Positions 33,570 to 41,865 of a stretch of 64,000 bases of DNA are shown one piece after another. The stretch covers positions 62,001-126,000 of the forward strand of contig CAYFHO010000001.1 of assembly GCA_964342825.1 (NCBI GenBank), given 5' to 3'. The number at the start of each line of letters is the position of its first letter. Position 1 is the first letter of the stretch. A program made the translations under genes and the position numbers. Under the pieces are notes generated by a model. That model saw only the letters and a program-made list of their open reading frames with translations. It had not been told where the DNA came from and made no database searches. Source of the DNA: AAA164-E04 sp964342825 (GTDB taxonomy: Bacteria; Verrucomicrobiota; Verrucomicrobiia; Limisphaerales; AAA164-E04).

Positions 33570-35504
33570 TTAATAAAGAGGTTCGCCGAATTCACAGTTA
33601 TAGATCGTCCCGCAACTGGTGCATTCGGCATCCATGATATTCAATTCGGGCGTCCAACGATAGGAAACTCCGCACTTGGGACACGCAACTTGGTAACCTC
33701 TGGCAGCCTTACATTTTTCCAATGCTTTTTCCGAAGTGGAAGTCAGGTCCTGATCCTGCAAGGTGACTAGATCATCCTGCTCCGGCATTTCCAGGCTCGC
33801 GAGTCGATTGGCCTGGGCATTCACCACTTGTTCAAAACAGTTTCGAACCAAACGCGCATTCCCGAAATGCTCCTCGCGTTCCTCATGGTGTTGGTAAAAA
33901 TGGTGTAGAAGCTGAAGTTTCAACTGAGATGAAAGTCGAAGGTCATTGCGTCTGCAGAGAAGACTGAAAATGCGGCACAACTCCGTCGGGTTGTAATCTG
34001 GAAACTCGACGAAACGAGTGAATCGACTGTGCAGCCCAGGATTCGAGTGCACAAACTCCTCCATCTCTTCCGGATAACCCGCGACAATGACAATTAATCT
34101 GTCACGATCGTCTTCCATACGTTTAAGTAAAGTATCAATGGCTTCACGCCCAAAATCCTGGTCCTGTTTGGCCAATGTGTAAGCTTCATCAATAAACAAA
34201 ATCCCATCCAGAGCCGTATCGATCATGCGATTGGTTTTGATGGCTGTTTGGCCCACATACTCTGCGACCAGTGAAGATCGATCACATTCCACAAGGTGGC
34301 CTTTTTTTAAGACTCCGAGGGCCTTGTAAATCCTTGCCATCAACCGAGCGACGGTGGTTTTTCCGGTGCCTGGGTTACCGGTATAGACCGCGTGGTAGCT
34401 GGTCGGGATCGCTTTCAGTCCTTTAGCCAGTCGCATCTGTTGCATCTTGGCAAAGTTGGCGGTTTGCCGGACCTTGTCTTTGACCTCCTGAATACCAATC
34501 AATTCATCCAATTCGGCCAAAACCTGTGCCAGATCTTCTGCGGAACCTCGGTGTTGATTGGATTCATTTTCGTCATGTTCATCGCAAACCGAGTCAATTT
34601 GTTTCAGCAGATAACTGATGAAACGATGTTCCTTGGATGAAAGAGAGCCATCGATGTGTGAGAAAGAATGGCAGACTTCCTGTGTCAAATGAGCTAGGAA
34701 AAGTAAAACGGTTGGAGGCAGTTCAAGTTTTTTCAGGATTTCCGCCATGTCGAGGAAGAACTTATCCAGCCCGAGCTTGATGTTATCTGCGACCGCTTCG
34801 TGGAGTTTTAGAAAGCGCTCGTGAGAATTTTCGATGTACTCGGAAATGGCATCCTGCAAACGCATGCCTGTTTTTCTGATTTGCCCCCGATTGAGAGCCA
34901 GGAACCGGTCACGATGCGGAGCAAAAAAATAACCCTGGAATGCCTGAATCATATCTTCGGGTCGATTGTTATAAAGACAAGCCGTCCAGAATTGTGCCGA
35001 GGCATCCGCTACTAATCCGAATTCTTCGCGAGGGAAAAAAACACCCCAGGCTCCACCCACAATTTTACGGAACAGATCGGATAAATTTTGAAGCAGATCA
35101 TGGGTGCCTTCCGGAGTTTTTTCGTAAGACAACTCCGGTGGAATCAACACCTCCATATACTCCCACAGCAGTCGACACGAAAAAAGAGTGCGCGCCAGTT
35201 GTTTGACCGAAATCTCCTCAGCATTGGTAACCTGGGCGATTTCCGGAATTTTTTGTTCCAGTTTTTTGAAGGTGCCCAGAAAACGGTTCTCGATATGTTT
35301 CAGGCGATTGGATTGATCTTCAGTAATGATGTGGTTGTCAAACATCCACTGGATAATCTCCTCCGCTGGCATTTGGTTAAAGGCGATCAGTTCGTCATGA
35401 GTGAATGGTTGCTGACGACGGGATTCGGGAGTGCCTGAGATCGAGATCAGGACACAACCCGGGACTAAAGAGTGATTGGAAAAATCTTTAACCAAATTTT
35501 TCAT
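33570..35504 (-). CDS. AAA+ ATPase (CbbX/SpoVK-like) with N-terminal helical region and C-terminal zinc ribbon
   Basis: This 644-residue protein joins three parts. Residues 1-325 are helical with no family I can name; the last part (about 265-310, LAHLTQEVCHSFSHIDGSLSSKEHRFISYLL) resembles a TerB-like acidic helical domain. Residues 330-590 form an AAA+ domain of the CbbX/SpoVK group: DELIGIQEVKDKV, Walker A GNPGTGKT (376-383), AEYVGQTAIKT pore-loop region, Walker B ILFIDEAY (435-442), and a HSRF arginine-finger region (492-495). The final 50 residues carry CPKCGVSY and CTSCGTIY, a zinc ribbon. CbbX-type ATPases remodel protein complexes. The protein lacks membrane helices. It is on its own, with a terminator of the upstream oxidoreductase gene in between. 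Confidence 0.85.
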   Translation of the reverse strand: MKNLVKDFSNHSLVPGCVLISISGTPESRRQQPFTHDELIAFNQMPAEEIIQWMFDNHIITEDQSNRLKHIENRFLGTFKKLEQKIPEIAQVTNAEEISVKQLARTLFSCRLLWEYMEVLIPPELSYEKTPEGTHDLLQNLSDLFRKIVGGAWGVFFPREEFGLVADASAQFWTACLYNNRPEDMIQAFQGYFFAPHRDRFLALNRGQIRKTGMRLQDAISEYIENSHERFLKLHEAVADNIKLGLDKFFLDMAEILKKLELPPTVLLFLAHLTQEVCHSFSHIDGSLSSKEHRFISYLLKQIDSVCDEHDENESNQHRGSAEDLAQVLAELDELIGIQEVKDKVRQTANFAKMQQMRLAKGLKAIPTSYHAVYTGNPGTGKTTVARLMARIYKALGVLKKGHLVECDRSSLVAEYVGQTAIKTNRMIDTALDGILFIDEAYTLAKQDQDFGREAIDTLLKRMEDDRDRLIVIVAGYPEEMEEFVHSNPGLHSRFTRFVEFPDYNPTELCRIFSLLCRRNDLRLSSQLKLQLLHHFYQHHEEREEHFGNARLVRNCFEQVVNAQANRLASLEMPEQDDLVTLQDQDLTSTSEKALEKCKAARGYQVACPKCGVSYRWTPELNIMDAECTSCGTIYNCEFGEPLY

Positions 35505-35561
35505 TTTCCGATTGGAGGCAAGCGTAAATCAAAACTTACATCCAGGGCCAGTTGAATATCA

Positions 35562-35596
35562 TAAAAAGGAAGGGACGCAATAACTTGCGTCCCTTC
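35562..35596 (-). terminator. Rho-independent terminator of the Gfo/Idh/MocA gene
   Basis: A perfect 12-base-pair inverted repeat, GAAGGGACGCAA (35569-35580) and TTGCGTCCCTTC (35585-35596), encloses a TAAC loop. On the plus strand AAAAA (35563-35567) precedes it, which reads as a U-tract in the minus-strand transcript. It lies 31 bases past the stop of the oxidoreductase gene (35628-37031) and ends its transcript before the AAA+ gene. Confidence 0.88.
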
Positions 35597-35627
35597 TGAG
35601 TTTAAAACTGTGTTTGGCTTGTGTTGC

Positions 35628-37031
35628 TCAAGCTTCCTCTGCTTCGCGATACTCGCGGTCGCGGACGATCCCTGGTTGTGGGATGGGGTAGGTTCCGTCA
35701 GCAAGTTTTTTCAAAGGAGCATCTGATTGGAGGGTTAATTTATCGACTCCAGGAGCGAACTCGTGGTCACTGTTGTAAATCTGATCATAGGTGACCTCTT
35801 GACCCGTGTGAGCAGCCATACGTCCCATGGAGGAAACCAGGCTGGCGATCGCTCCTCGTTTGACTTCGTTGTAAGGCTTGTCATTGCGAATAGCGTCGAG
35901 CAAATCATCCCATTCCAACTGATAAGGATTTTTCTCAGGTTGAGGATAGCTCCAGATCATGTTTCGTCGGGATAGATTCTGTCCATTGAAAGTGCGACAT
36001 TTCCCTGGTGAATGAGAGGATGTGGATACAATGCCCAAACCTTTAGTTCCGTGAACATAGCTTGAGAATTGATCATGGCAGCCCAGCATGGTGCGTCCGT
36101 TGAACTGGAATTTGGATCCATCTTCGAAGGTGTATTCCACGGCATAGCTGTCAAAGTTCTGGTCAATCGCATCATCGGCTCGATAATGACGCCCACCCAG
36201 GGCATGTGCCTTGATCGGCCATGCATTTTTCATCCAGCAACATTCATCCACCTGGTGAATGTAGAAATCGTTGTAAAGACCACCACTGGCCCAGAGGAAG
36301 CTATGGAAGCGCTCGATTTGATACATCAAGTCACTGACTCTTCCAGGATTTGGGCCAGAGAATGCAGAGCCGACGGGACCGTGCATGCGGTATGCTCGCA
36401 TGTTCAGGATTTCACCGATTTCACCGCTCTGGATACGGTCATAAAGTTCCTGACGCGCACGGCAGTGGCGCACCATGAGCCCGACACCTACCTTGATATT
36501 TTTCTCACTGGCTTTGTCAGCCAATTCAATCATCCGACGGGTTGTTGGACCGTCTGCGGTGAGTGGCTTTTCCATGAAGACATTGACCCCTTTTTCGATG
36601 GCGTATTTAAAATGTACCCAGCGAAAAGCCAATGGTGTGGTGAAGATAGCGACATCACCCTTGTTGAGGGAATCTATCGCGTGTTTGTAGCCGTCGAATC
36701 CAATAAATTTGCGATCGACGGGTACTTCCATCTTGTCCTTGAAATTGTTGTCCAGGGTCTTGAAACTTCCGTCCAATCGATGTTTGAAAACGTCCGCCAT
36801 AGCCACCAACTTGGTGGGACCATTCGAAACGGAAAGTGCATTTGCCGCGGCACCGGTACCACGTCCGCCACAACCGATCAATGCGACCTGGACGGTGTCG
36901 CTTCCCTGGGCGTGTACTTTTGGAAGGGCTACTCCGGCCAAAGCTCCTGCAGCGGTGACTTTTCCGGTGTTCTTGATAAATTCACGGCGCGAAGATTCTT
37001 TGGCGCCTGAAGTATGAGATGATGTATTCAT
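35628..37031 (-). CDS. Tat-exported Gfo/Idh/MocA family oxidoreductase
   Basis: This 467-residue NAD(P)-dependent sugar oxidoreductase begins with a twin-arginine signal (SSRREFIKNTGKVTAAGALAGVALP, about residues 13-37, shown by RR and the following hydrophobic core). It then has a Rossmann nucleotide-binding region VALIGCGGRGTGAA (about 50-63). The family hallmark EKP (FMEKPLT) follows at about 150, with downstream conserved pieces HQVDECCWM and GRTMLG. Exported members are typical of Planctomycetes and Verrucomicrobiota, carry their cofactor through Tat and act on sugars in the periplasm. The substrate cannot be read from the sequence. It is divergent from the OFA-type transporter with about 140 bases between the two chosen starts. 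Confidence 0.93.
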   Translation of the reverse strand: MNTSSHTSGAKESSRREFIKNTGKVTAAGALAGVALPKVHAQGSDTVQVALIGCGGRGTGAAANALSVSNGPTKLVAMADVFKHRLDGSFKTLDNNFKDKMEVPVDRKFIGFDGYKHAIDSLNKGDVAIFTTPLAFRWVHFKYAIEKGVNVFMEKPLTADGPTTRRMIELADKASEKNIKVGVGLMVRHCRARQELYDRIQSGEIGEILNMRAYRMHGPVGSAFSGPNPGRVSDLMYQIERFHSFLWASGGLYNDFYIHQVDECCWMKNAWPIKAHALGGRHYRADDAIDQNFDSYAVEYTFEDGSKFQFNGRTMLGCHDQFSSYVHGTKGLGIVSTSSHSPGKCRTFNGQNLSRRNMIWSYPQPEKNPYQLEWDDLLDAIRNDKPYNEVKRGAIASLVSSMGRMAAHTGQEVTYDQIYNSDHEFAPGVDKLTLQSDAPLKKLADGTYPIPQPGIVRDREYREAEEA

Positions 37032-37173
37032 TTTTTACTCTGTTATGACTCTGAATGAATTGTTGTTCTGGGATCTGACGCAATTATCTCGTCAAACATT
37101 CATCCTTGGCAAGGGATTTGTTGGGATTGAATTTTCATTTGCCCACAAAACGAGGTCTCACTATGATTCCCTC

Positions 37174-38871
37174 ATGATCCCCAAGATTCTGCTCAAGGAG
37201 TCCATTGTCGCGCCTCCTGATTTTAACCGATGGCGTGTACCTCCGGCATCCATTGCCATTCACTTGTGCATAGGCTCTGTTTACGCGTGGAGTATTTTTA
37301 ATCCGGCTCTGATTCGCGAGTTGGGCGTCGTTGGGGCTTCAGCCAGTGATTGGACCTTGAGTTCAGTCGTCTGGATTTTTTCAGTAGCCATTGTCTTCTT
37401 GGGACTTGCGGCAGCTGTGGCTGGAAAATGGTTGGAACGAGTCGGCCCGCGTTGTGTGGGAGTGACGGCAGCCATTCTTTGGGGGGGTGGTTTTTTAATT
37501 GGCAGTCTGGGGGTTGCCCTACACCAGCTCTGGTTGATCTATTTTGGTTATGGAGTACTAGGAGGCTGTGGTTTGGGGCTTGGATATGTCTCACCTGTCA
37601 GTACTCTGATTCGATGGTTTCCTGATAGGCGAGGATTGGCAACCGGACTTGCGATTATGGGATTTGGTGGCGGTGCCATGATTGGAGCACCTGTCAAAGA
37701 AGCCCTTTTAAAGACCTTTTTCAAAGCACCGGATTACGTCGGAACCACATCCGATGTGTCCATGAAAACAGAGCAGGGAAAACGGTTTGTGCAAGTGAAC
37801 GGTGATTGGAAAGAAGCTGTGGTGGCCACCCAGGCTGATATTGCCAAGCTACCCGAAACAAATCTTAAGGAGGGAGTCTATCTGGTTGGAACCGGTAACA
37901 CAGGAGCCGCAGGCACCTTCATGACCCTGGGCCTCGTATATTTCGCAGTCATGATGGTGGCTGCCTTTTCGTATCGTGTCCCGGCAGAAGGATGGAGGCC
38001 ACAGGGTTGGCTGCCCCCATCCGAATCAGATTCCACCAAACGCATGATCACAAGTGGTAATGTGGACATGGATCAGGCTCTCAAGACTCCTCAGTTCTAT
38101 TTCATGTGGATCGTGTTGTGCTTCAATGTGACCGCAGGAATCGGAGTGATTGGTGTGGCCAAAACCATGATGAATGAAATCTTTGGAACCACGTTGCCGG
38201 CTGTGGTCAATGGCGCCTTTGCCGCTACGTATGTTACGATGATTTCTGTGTTCAACATGCTTGGAAGGATCATTTGGGCAAGCGCATCCGATTACATAGG
38301 CCGCAAAAATACCTATCACTGTTTTTTTGTATTTGGAACCTTGCTTTACCTTTCGATTCCCTGGACGGCAGGGAAGGTGAGTGCTGATCCTGCCGTTACT
38401 TGGCTGGTGATGTTTTACGCTGCCACCATGATCATTTTCACCATGTATGGAGGCGGATTTGCGACCATACCTGCCTACCTGGCGGACATCTTTGGGATGC
38501 GCTTTGTCGGGGCCATTCATGGTCGGCTCTTGACGGCCTGGAGTACGGCTGGCGTCCTGGGACCATTGGCAATCACCTATTTACGTCAAGCATCTGTGGA
38601 AGATTCCATTCGCTCTTTGGCGACAAAAGTGGAGGACACTGCATTTGTTCAGGCTTTTGGGGCAGGAAAAGATCAGATCGAATCTCTCATGGCTGCCAAA
38701 ACCGTTTCGGTGTCCAAATTAATGGAAATTGTTCCGGAAGGCACCATTGACCCAACGCCGGGGCTTTACAATACCACCATGTACGCGATGGCGGCGCTGC
38801 TGGTGATCGCTTTCTTTGCCAACCTGGCCATTAAACCGGTCGCAAGTCACCACCATATTAAAGAAGACTGA
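37174..38871 (+). CDS. MFS transporter, OFA (oxalate/formate antiporter-like) group
   Basis: This 565-residue membrane protein starts at 37174 (MIPKILLKESIVAPPDFNRW); the frame is open to 37045, but the added 43 residues look non-coding. About 12 membrane helices are visible. Landmarks of the OFA group are the N-terminal IGSVYAWSIFNPAL, GxLGGCGLGLGYVSPVSTLIRWFPDRRGLATGLAIMGFGGGA (family consensus) and the second-half motif GRIIWASASDYIGRKNTY. A long hydrophilic insert of about 80 residues (about 180-260) sits between helices 6 and 7, with sequence such as VQVNGDWKEAVVATQ. OFA transporters move oxalate, formate, pyruvate or other small carboxylates; the substrate here is unknown. Confidence 0.88.
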   Translation: MIPKILLKESIVAPPDFNRWRVPPASIAIHLCIGSVYAWSIFNPALIRELGVVGASASDWTLSSVVWIFSVAIVFLGLAAAVAGKWLERVGPRCVGVTAAILWGGGFLIGSLGVALHQLWLIYFGYGVLGGCGLGLGYVSPVSTLIRWFPDRRGLATGLAIMGFGGGAMIGAPVKEALLKTFFKAPDYVGTTSDVSMKTEQGKRFVQVNGDWKEAVVATQADIAKLPETNLKEGVYLVGTGNTGAAGTFMTLGLVYFAVMMVAAFSYRVPAEGWRPQGWLPPSESDSTKRMITSGNVDMDQALKTPQFYFMWIVLCFNVTAGIGVIGVAKTMMNEIFGTTLPAVVNGAFAATYVTMISVFNMLGRIIWASASDYIGRKNTYHCFFVFGTLLYLSIPWTAGKVSADPAVTWLVMFYAATMIIFTMYGGGFATIPAYLADIFGMRFVGAIHGRLLTAWSTAGVLGPLAITYLRQASVEDSIRSLATKVEDTAFVQAFGAGKDQIESLMAAKTVSVSKLMEIVPEGTIDPTPGLYNTTMYAMAALLVIAFFANLAIKPVASHHHIKED

Positions 38872-38952
38872 CCCTTTATTGAAGCCAGGAAAAATCCGCT
38901 CGACGATTCTCGAATCGTATGGTTTCATTCGCCCAACAATTCCCATTGACCT

Positions 38953-40293
38953 ATGAAGATGCAAAACCTCACCCGTTGCGCCTGTTTAGCCACAGTGCTG
39001 CTATTCACAAGTTCATCAGCACTGAGTGCTCAAACATCCCAAACCGCCCGCCCTGGAGGTAAAATCCCGCGAGAGCTGGAAGTGCAGATGGAAAAGGTTG
39101 CAGGTGGTTTTGCCGATCCAGTCAACGTGGTCAGTCCGCGAGATGGGTCCGGTCGTTTGTTTGTCGTCGAACGTCCGGGTATTGTAAAAATTGTCAAAGA
39201 TGGTGAAGTCCTGAGGCGTCCGTTCCTGGATATCAAGGAGACCGTCGTCAGTTCTTTCCTTGAGCAGGGATTGTATGACATGGAATTCCATCCAGATTTC
39301 AAGAACAATGGCCTGTTCTACGTCCATTATTCCGACATGTGGTTCAATGGCGATTCCTTCATCGTTGAGTACAAGGCATCCACCGATAACCCGAATCGTG
39401 CTGATCTGGATTCGGTACGTGTGGTCATGCAAATCGAGCAGCCTTACTCCAACCACAATGGTGGTGAATTGGTTTTTGGTCCTGATGGCTACCTTTACAT
39501 TGGTAGTGGCGACGGAGGTTGGGAAGGCGATGTGCTTGGAGCCGGGCAGGATCTCAGCACATTATTGGCAAAGATCCTCCGAATAGATGTCAATACACGA
39601 ACCGCCGAAAAGGGGTATGGTATTCCCAAGGACAATCCTTTCGTGACGCCTCTACAACAGATGGTCCTGTTTGGCGTTTCGGAAGAAAGGTTTGCACAGA
39701 TCCATCCAAATGCACGGCCTGAAATCTGGGCTTACGGAGTGCGTAATCCGGTCAAAATGCAGTTCGATTATAAAACCGGTGATCTTTATATAGCGGATGT
39801 CGGGCAGAATCATTGGGAAGAAGTCAACTTCCAACCCGGAACCAGCAAGGGCGGTGAAAACTACGGCTGGAAATTCATGTGCGGAACACACCCTTTTCCC
39901 ATCTCCGCGAAGAATGCACCCAAGGTGGGAGTGATGCCTATTGGTGAGTATTCACACGTTACCGACGGTATCTGCGTCATTGGCTTGGGTGTATATCGTG
40001 GAACCAAGTATCCAACGATGGACGGAGTATATTTTGTATCTGATTGGGGCTCCGGAAAAATTTGGGCCATGGAACGCGACAAGGACGGACAATGGCAAAT
40101 GCAGGAAATGCTGGATACCCAGATTAGGCCAACTGGGGCGGGAGAGGATGAAGACGGGACGATTTACGTGACCTCTGCGACTTCCAATTATGGAGGACCA
40201 GTGGATCCTTACGATAATGAACCTGGTGCGCTTTGGCGGTTGGTTGAAAAATCAAAGGTCAAAGATGGTACCGAGACTGTTCCTCTGGACTAA
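38953..40293 (+). CDS. Exported PQQ-type sugar dehydrogenase (soluble aldose dehydrogenase fold)
   Basis: This 446-residue protein has a signal peptide (about 1-26, CACLATVLLFTSSSALSA) and a six-bladed propeller of the GDH/YliI family. Typical pieces are FADPVNVVSPRDGSGRLFVVERPGIVKIV, EQGLYDMEFHPDF, NHNGGELVFGPDGYLYIGSGDGG (with the conserved His), YGVRNPVKMQFD, DVGQNHWEEVN and YGWKFMCG. Members oxidise aldoses with PQQ and pass electrons to a carrier. The next gene (47 bases downstream) encodes a cupredoxin, which could be that carrier. PQQ synthesis genes are not in this window, so the cofactor is inferred from fold. Confidence 0.9.
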   Translation: MKMQNLTRCACLATVLLFTSSSALSAQTSQTARPGGKIPRELEVQMEKVAGGFADPVNVVSPRDGSGRLFVVERPGIVKIVKDGEVLRRPFLDIKETVVSSFLEQGLYDMEFHPDFKNNGLFYVHYSDMWFNGDSFIVEYKASTDNPNRADLDSVRVVMQIEQPYSNHNGGELVFGPDGYLYIGSGDGGWEGDVLGAGQDLSTLLAKILRIDVNTRTAEKGYGIPKDNPFVTPLQQMVLFGVSEERFAQIHPNARPEIWAYGVRNPVKMQFDYKTGDLYIADVGQNHWEEVNFQPGTSKGGENYGWKFMCGTHPFPISAKNAPKVGVMPIGEYSHVTDGICVIGLGVYRGTKYPTMDGVYFVSDWGSGKIWAMERDKDGQWQMQEMLDTQIRPTGAGEDEDGTIYVTSATSNYGGPVDPYDNEPGALWRLVEKSKVKDGTETVPLD

Positions 40294-40340
40294 TTCAACC
40301 AGGCATCATTCAAGCTAGGTTATTTATCACAAAAGCACCC

Positions 40341-40943
40341 ATGAATCGATCCTTAAAAAGGCATGTCGCCACCGTGTTGTGTGGACTTTTTGTTGTTTGT
40401 CCGACTGTGCATAAGGGTTTTTCAACAACCCTAAAGGCGGATCAGACTGACCATAAGCATCATCCTGCAACAGGCCGCAAAATTCCGTCACCAGGACCGG
40501 ATGATGTGGATAAGTTCCTCCGCATCGACAAGGAGGCTAAGAAGGTCTACATCCCTTTGACCGCCACCTACAATGATGCAAACTACGGCATGAATTTTAA
40601 CGGACATTACAAAGGCCGGGCAGTTTACAGTGTGCCAAAAGGTTGGGAAGTCACGATCCATTTCAAGAACATGAGTCCGGTTCCGCATAGTGCCGTGGTT
40701 GTTGAACAGGTGATGGCCAGGAAACTCCAGGTCGGTGAACCCTACTTTGAGGGAGCGTCCACTACCGAACCATTGAAAGGTTTGAAGAAGGATGAGAAGT
40801 TTACGTTTGTAGTTGATGAAGCAGGCAAATTTGCCATTGCATGCGGATTCCCAGCACATTCCGCTGGGGGCCATTGGGTGGCTTTCAATGTCAGCAAAGA
40901 CGCCGAACTTCCGAGCCTCAAACTACCGGAAAGTCCACTTTAA
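40341..40943 (+). CDS. Exported sulfocyanin-like cupredoxin with altered axial ligand
   Basis: This 200-residue protein has a signal peptide (about 8-30), a His-rich stretch (HKHH, 38-41) and a cupredoxin domain close to sulfocyanin: FKNMSPVPHSAVV supplies the first ligand (His116) and IACGFPAHSAGGHW supplies Cys168 and His173. In sulfocyanins the fourth ligand is Met, five residues after that His (C-x4-H-x4-M). Here the residue at that position is His178. A type 1 copper site would then have three His and one Cys, which should lower the redox potential or alter the site. It lies 47 bases after the PQQ-type dehydrogenase, so a donor-acceptor pair is likely; this is inference. Confidence 0.78.
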   Translation: MNRSLKRHVATVLCGLFVVCPTVHKGFSTTLKADQTDHKHHPATGRKIPSPGPDDVDKFLRIDKEAKKVYIPLTATYNDANYGMNFNGHYKGRAVYSVPKGWEVTIHFKNMSPVPHSAVVVEQVMARKLQVGEPYFEGASTTEPLKGLKKDEKFTFVVDEAGKFAIACGFPAHSAGGHWVAFNVSKDAELPSLKLPESPL

Positions 40944-41010
40944 AGTGGCCGACGGCCAGGAGTAAACCGTGATGGTTGCTTGATTGGATCAAAAGGCTTC
41001 CGGTCCTTCT

Positions 41011-41853
41011 TTACTCCGTCAGCCTAACGGTGGTGCGCTCTGCCAGCCAGATGACATCCGGGTTGTTGGGCGACGCCACATTCAGCGACAGATTGTTTGC
41101 ATTCTCAACAGGTGGCATGGTGCGGGGATCCTGCCATTTCTTGATCTCTGCATGACCATCGGCGAATGAGATACCTGCTGCCCCATTGTGGTAACTTGCA
41201 GGGAAGTCTATTAACCGGGCAGAACCTGGATTGGAAACCATTTGGTTCGCATATCCTCCTGCATTGATGCTGTCGGGGTGCTCGTCCAGAAGGACGTAGA
41301 GGTTTGAGGGACCAGGATGACCGAAGTCACTGGATTTGGTAAAGATCTTATATGTCTTCTGGTTTGCTTGAAAACTTCCCCCGGGAGGCAGCCATCCACC
41401 CGGTCCTCCCATGGCCTGGCTCATTCCCATGCTACGAACTCGAGAATGGCGTTGACCATTGATCCTCACAAAACTTTTGTCTGCGGGGCACAGATACACC
41501 TTGGCTGTTGGCAGGTAAGGTGCAAATTTAGCTCGGTTTGGATCCAATAAGTCCTGGATATTTGTATTGTCTCTGTTTGAAGGGTTGAAATCCAACCAAC
41601 CCCCTACCCAGGCTCCTTCCTCTGTTCCACTGTTTCCGGGTTTGGTAAGGTAATCCCCGTTGTCATCGGGATACATCAAATGAGCCAACTGAAGTTGTTT
41701 CAAATTATTCAGACAAGAAATTCCCTGAGCTTTGGTCTTAGCTTTTGAAAGTGCCGGCAAAAGCATGCCGGCCAGGATGGCGATAATCGCTATGACGACA
41801 AGCAGCTCGATGAGGGTGAATCCTTTTGATTTGAGTGACAGTCTTGGAGCCAT
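41011..41853 (-). CDS. Prepilin-type N-terminal cleavage/methylation protein (H-X9-DG family)
   Basis: This 280-residue pseudopilin-like protein has a short basic leader, MAPRLSLKSKG, then FTLIELLVVIAIIAILAGMLLP with the conserved Glu, and the sequence SCLNNLKQLQLAHLMYPDDN. The C-terminal part contains YLCPADKS and the family motif H-X9-DG as HNGAAGISFADGHAEI. It should be processed by prepilin peptidase and end up in the inner membrane facing the periplasm. No pilus or type II secretion genes lie nearby. It is one of three such genes in this window. Confidence 0.9.
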   Translation of the reverse strand: MAPRLSLKSKGFTLIELLVVIAIIAILAGMLLPALSKAKTKAQGISCLNNLKQLQLAHLMYPDDNGDYLTKPGNSGTEEGAWVGGWLDFNPSNRDNTNIQDLLDPNRAKFAPYLPTAKVYLCPADKSFVRINGQRHSRVRSMGMSQAMGGPGGWLPPGGSFQANQKTYKIFTKSSDFGHPGPSNLYVLLDEHPDSINAGGYANQMVSNPGSARLIDFPASYHNGAAGISFADGHAEIKKWQDPRTMPPVENANNLSLNVASPNNPDVIWLAERTTVRLTE

Positions 41854-41865
41854 AAAAGGGACATT

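Noticed and set aside
36069..37010. Long plus-strand open frame of 313 codons
   Set aside because: It lies antisense to the Gfo/Idh/MocA gene, whose Tat signal, Rossmann motif and terminator are clear, and its translation shows no domain.
38911..38926. Near-perfect palindrome around GATTCTCGAATC between the transporter and dehydrogenase genes
   Set aside because: Loop of only two bases and no U-tract or known operator pattern.
40935..40948. Perfect 14-base palindrome CCACTTTAAAGTGG across the cupredoxin stop codon
   Set aside because: No loop and no U-tract, so not a terminator; a regulator site inside a stop codon is unlikely.
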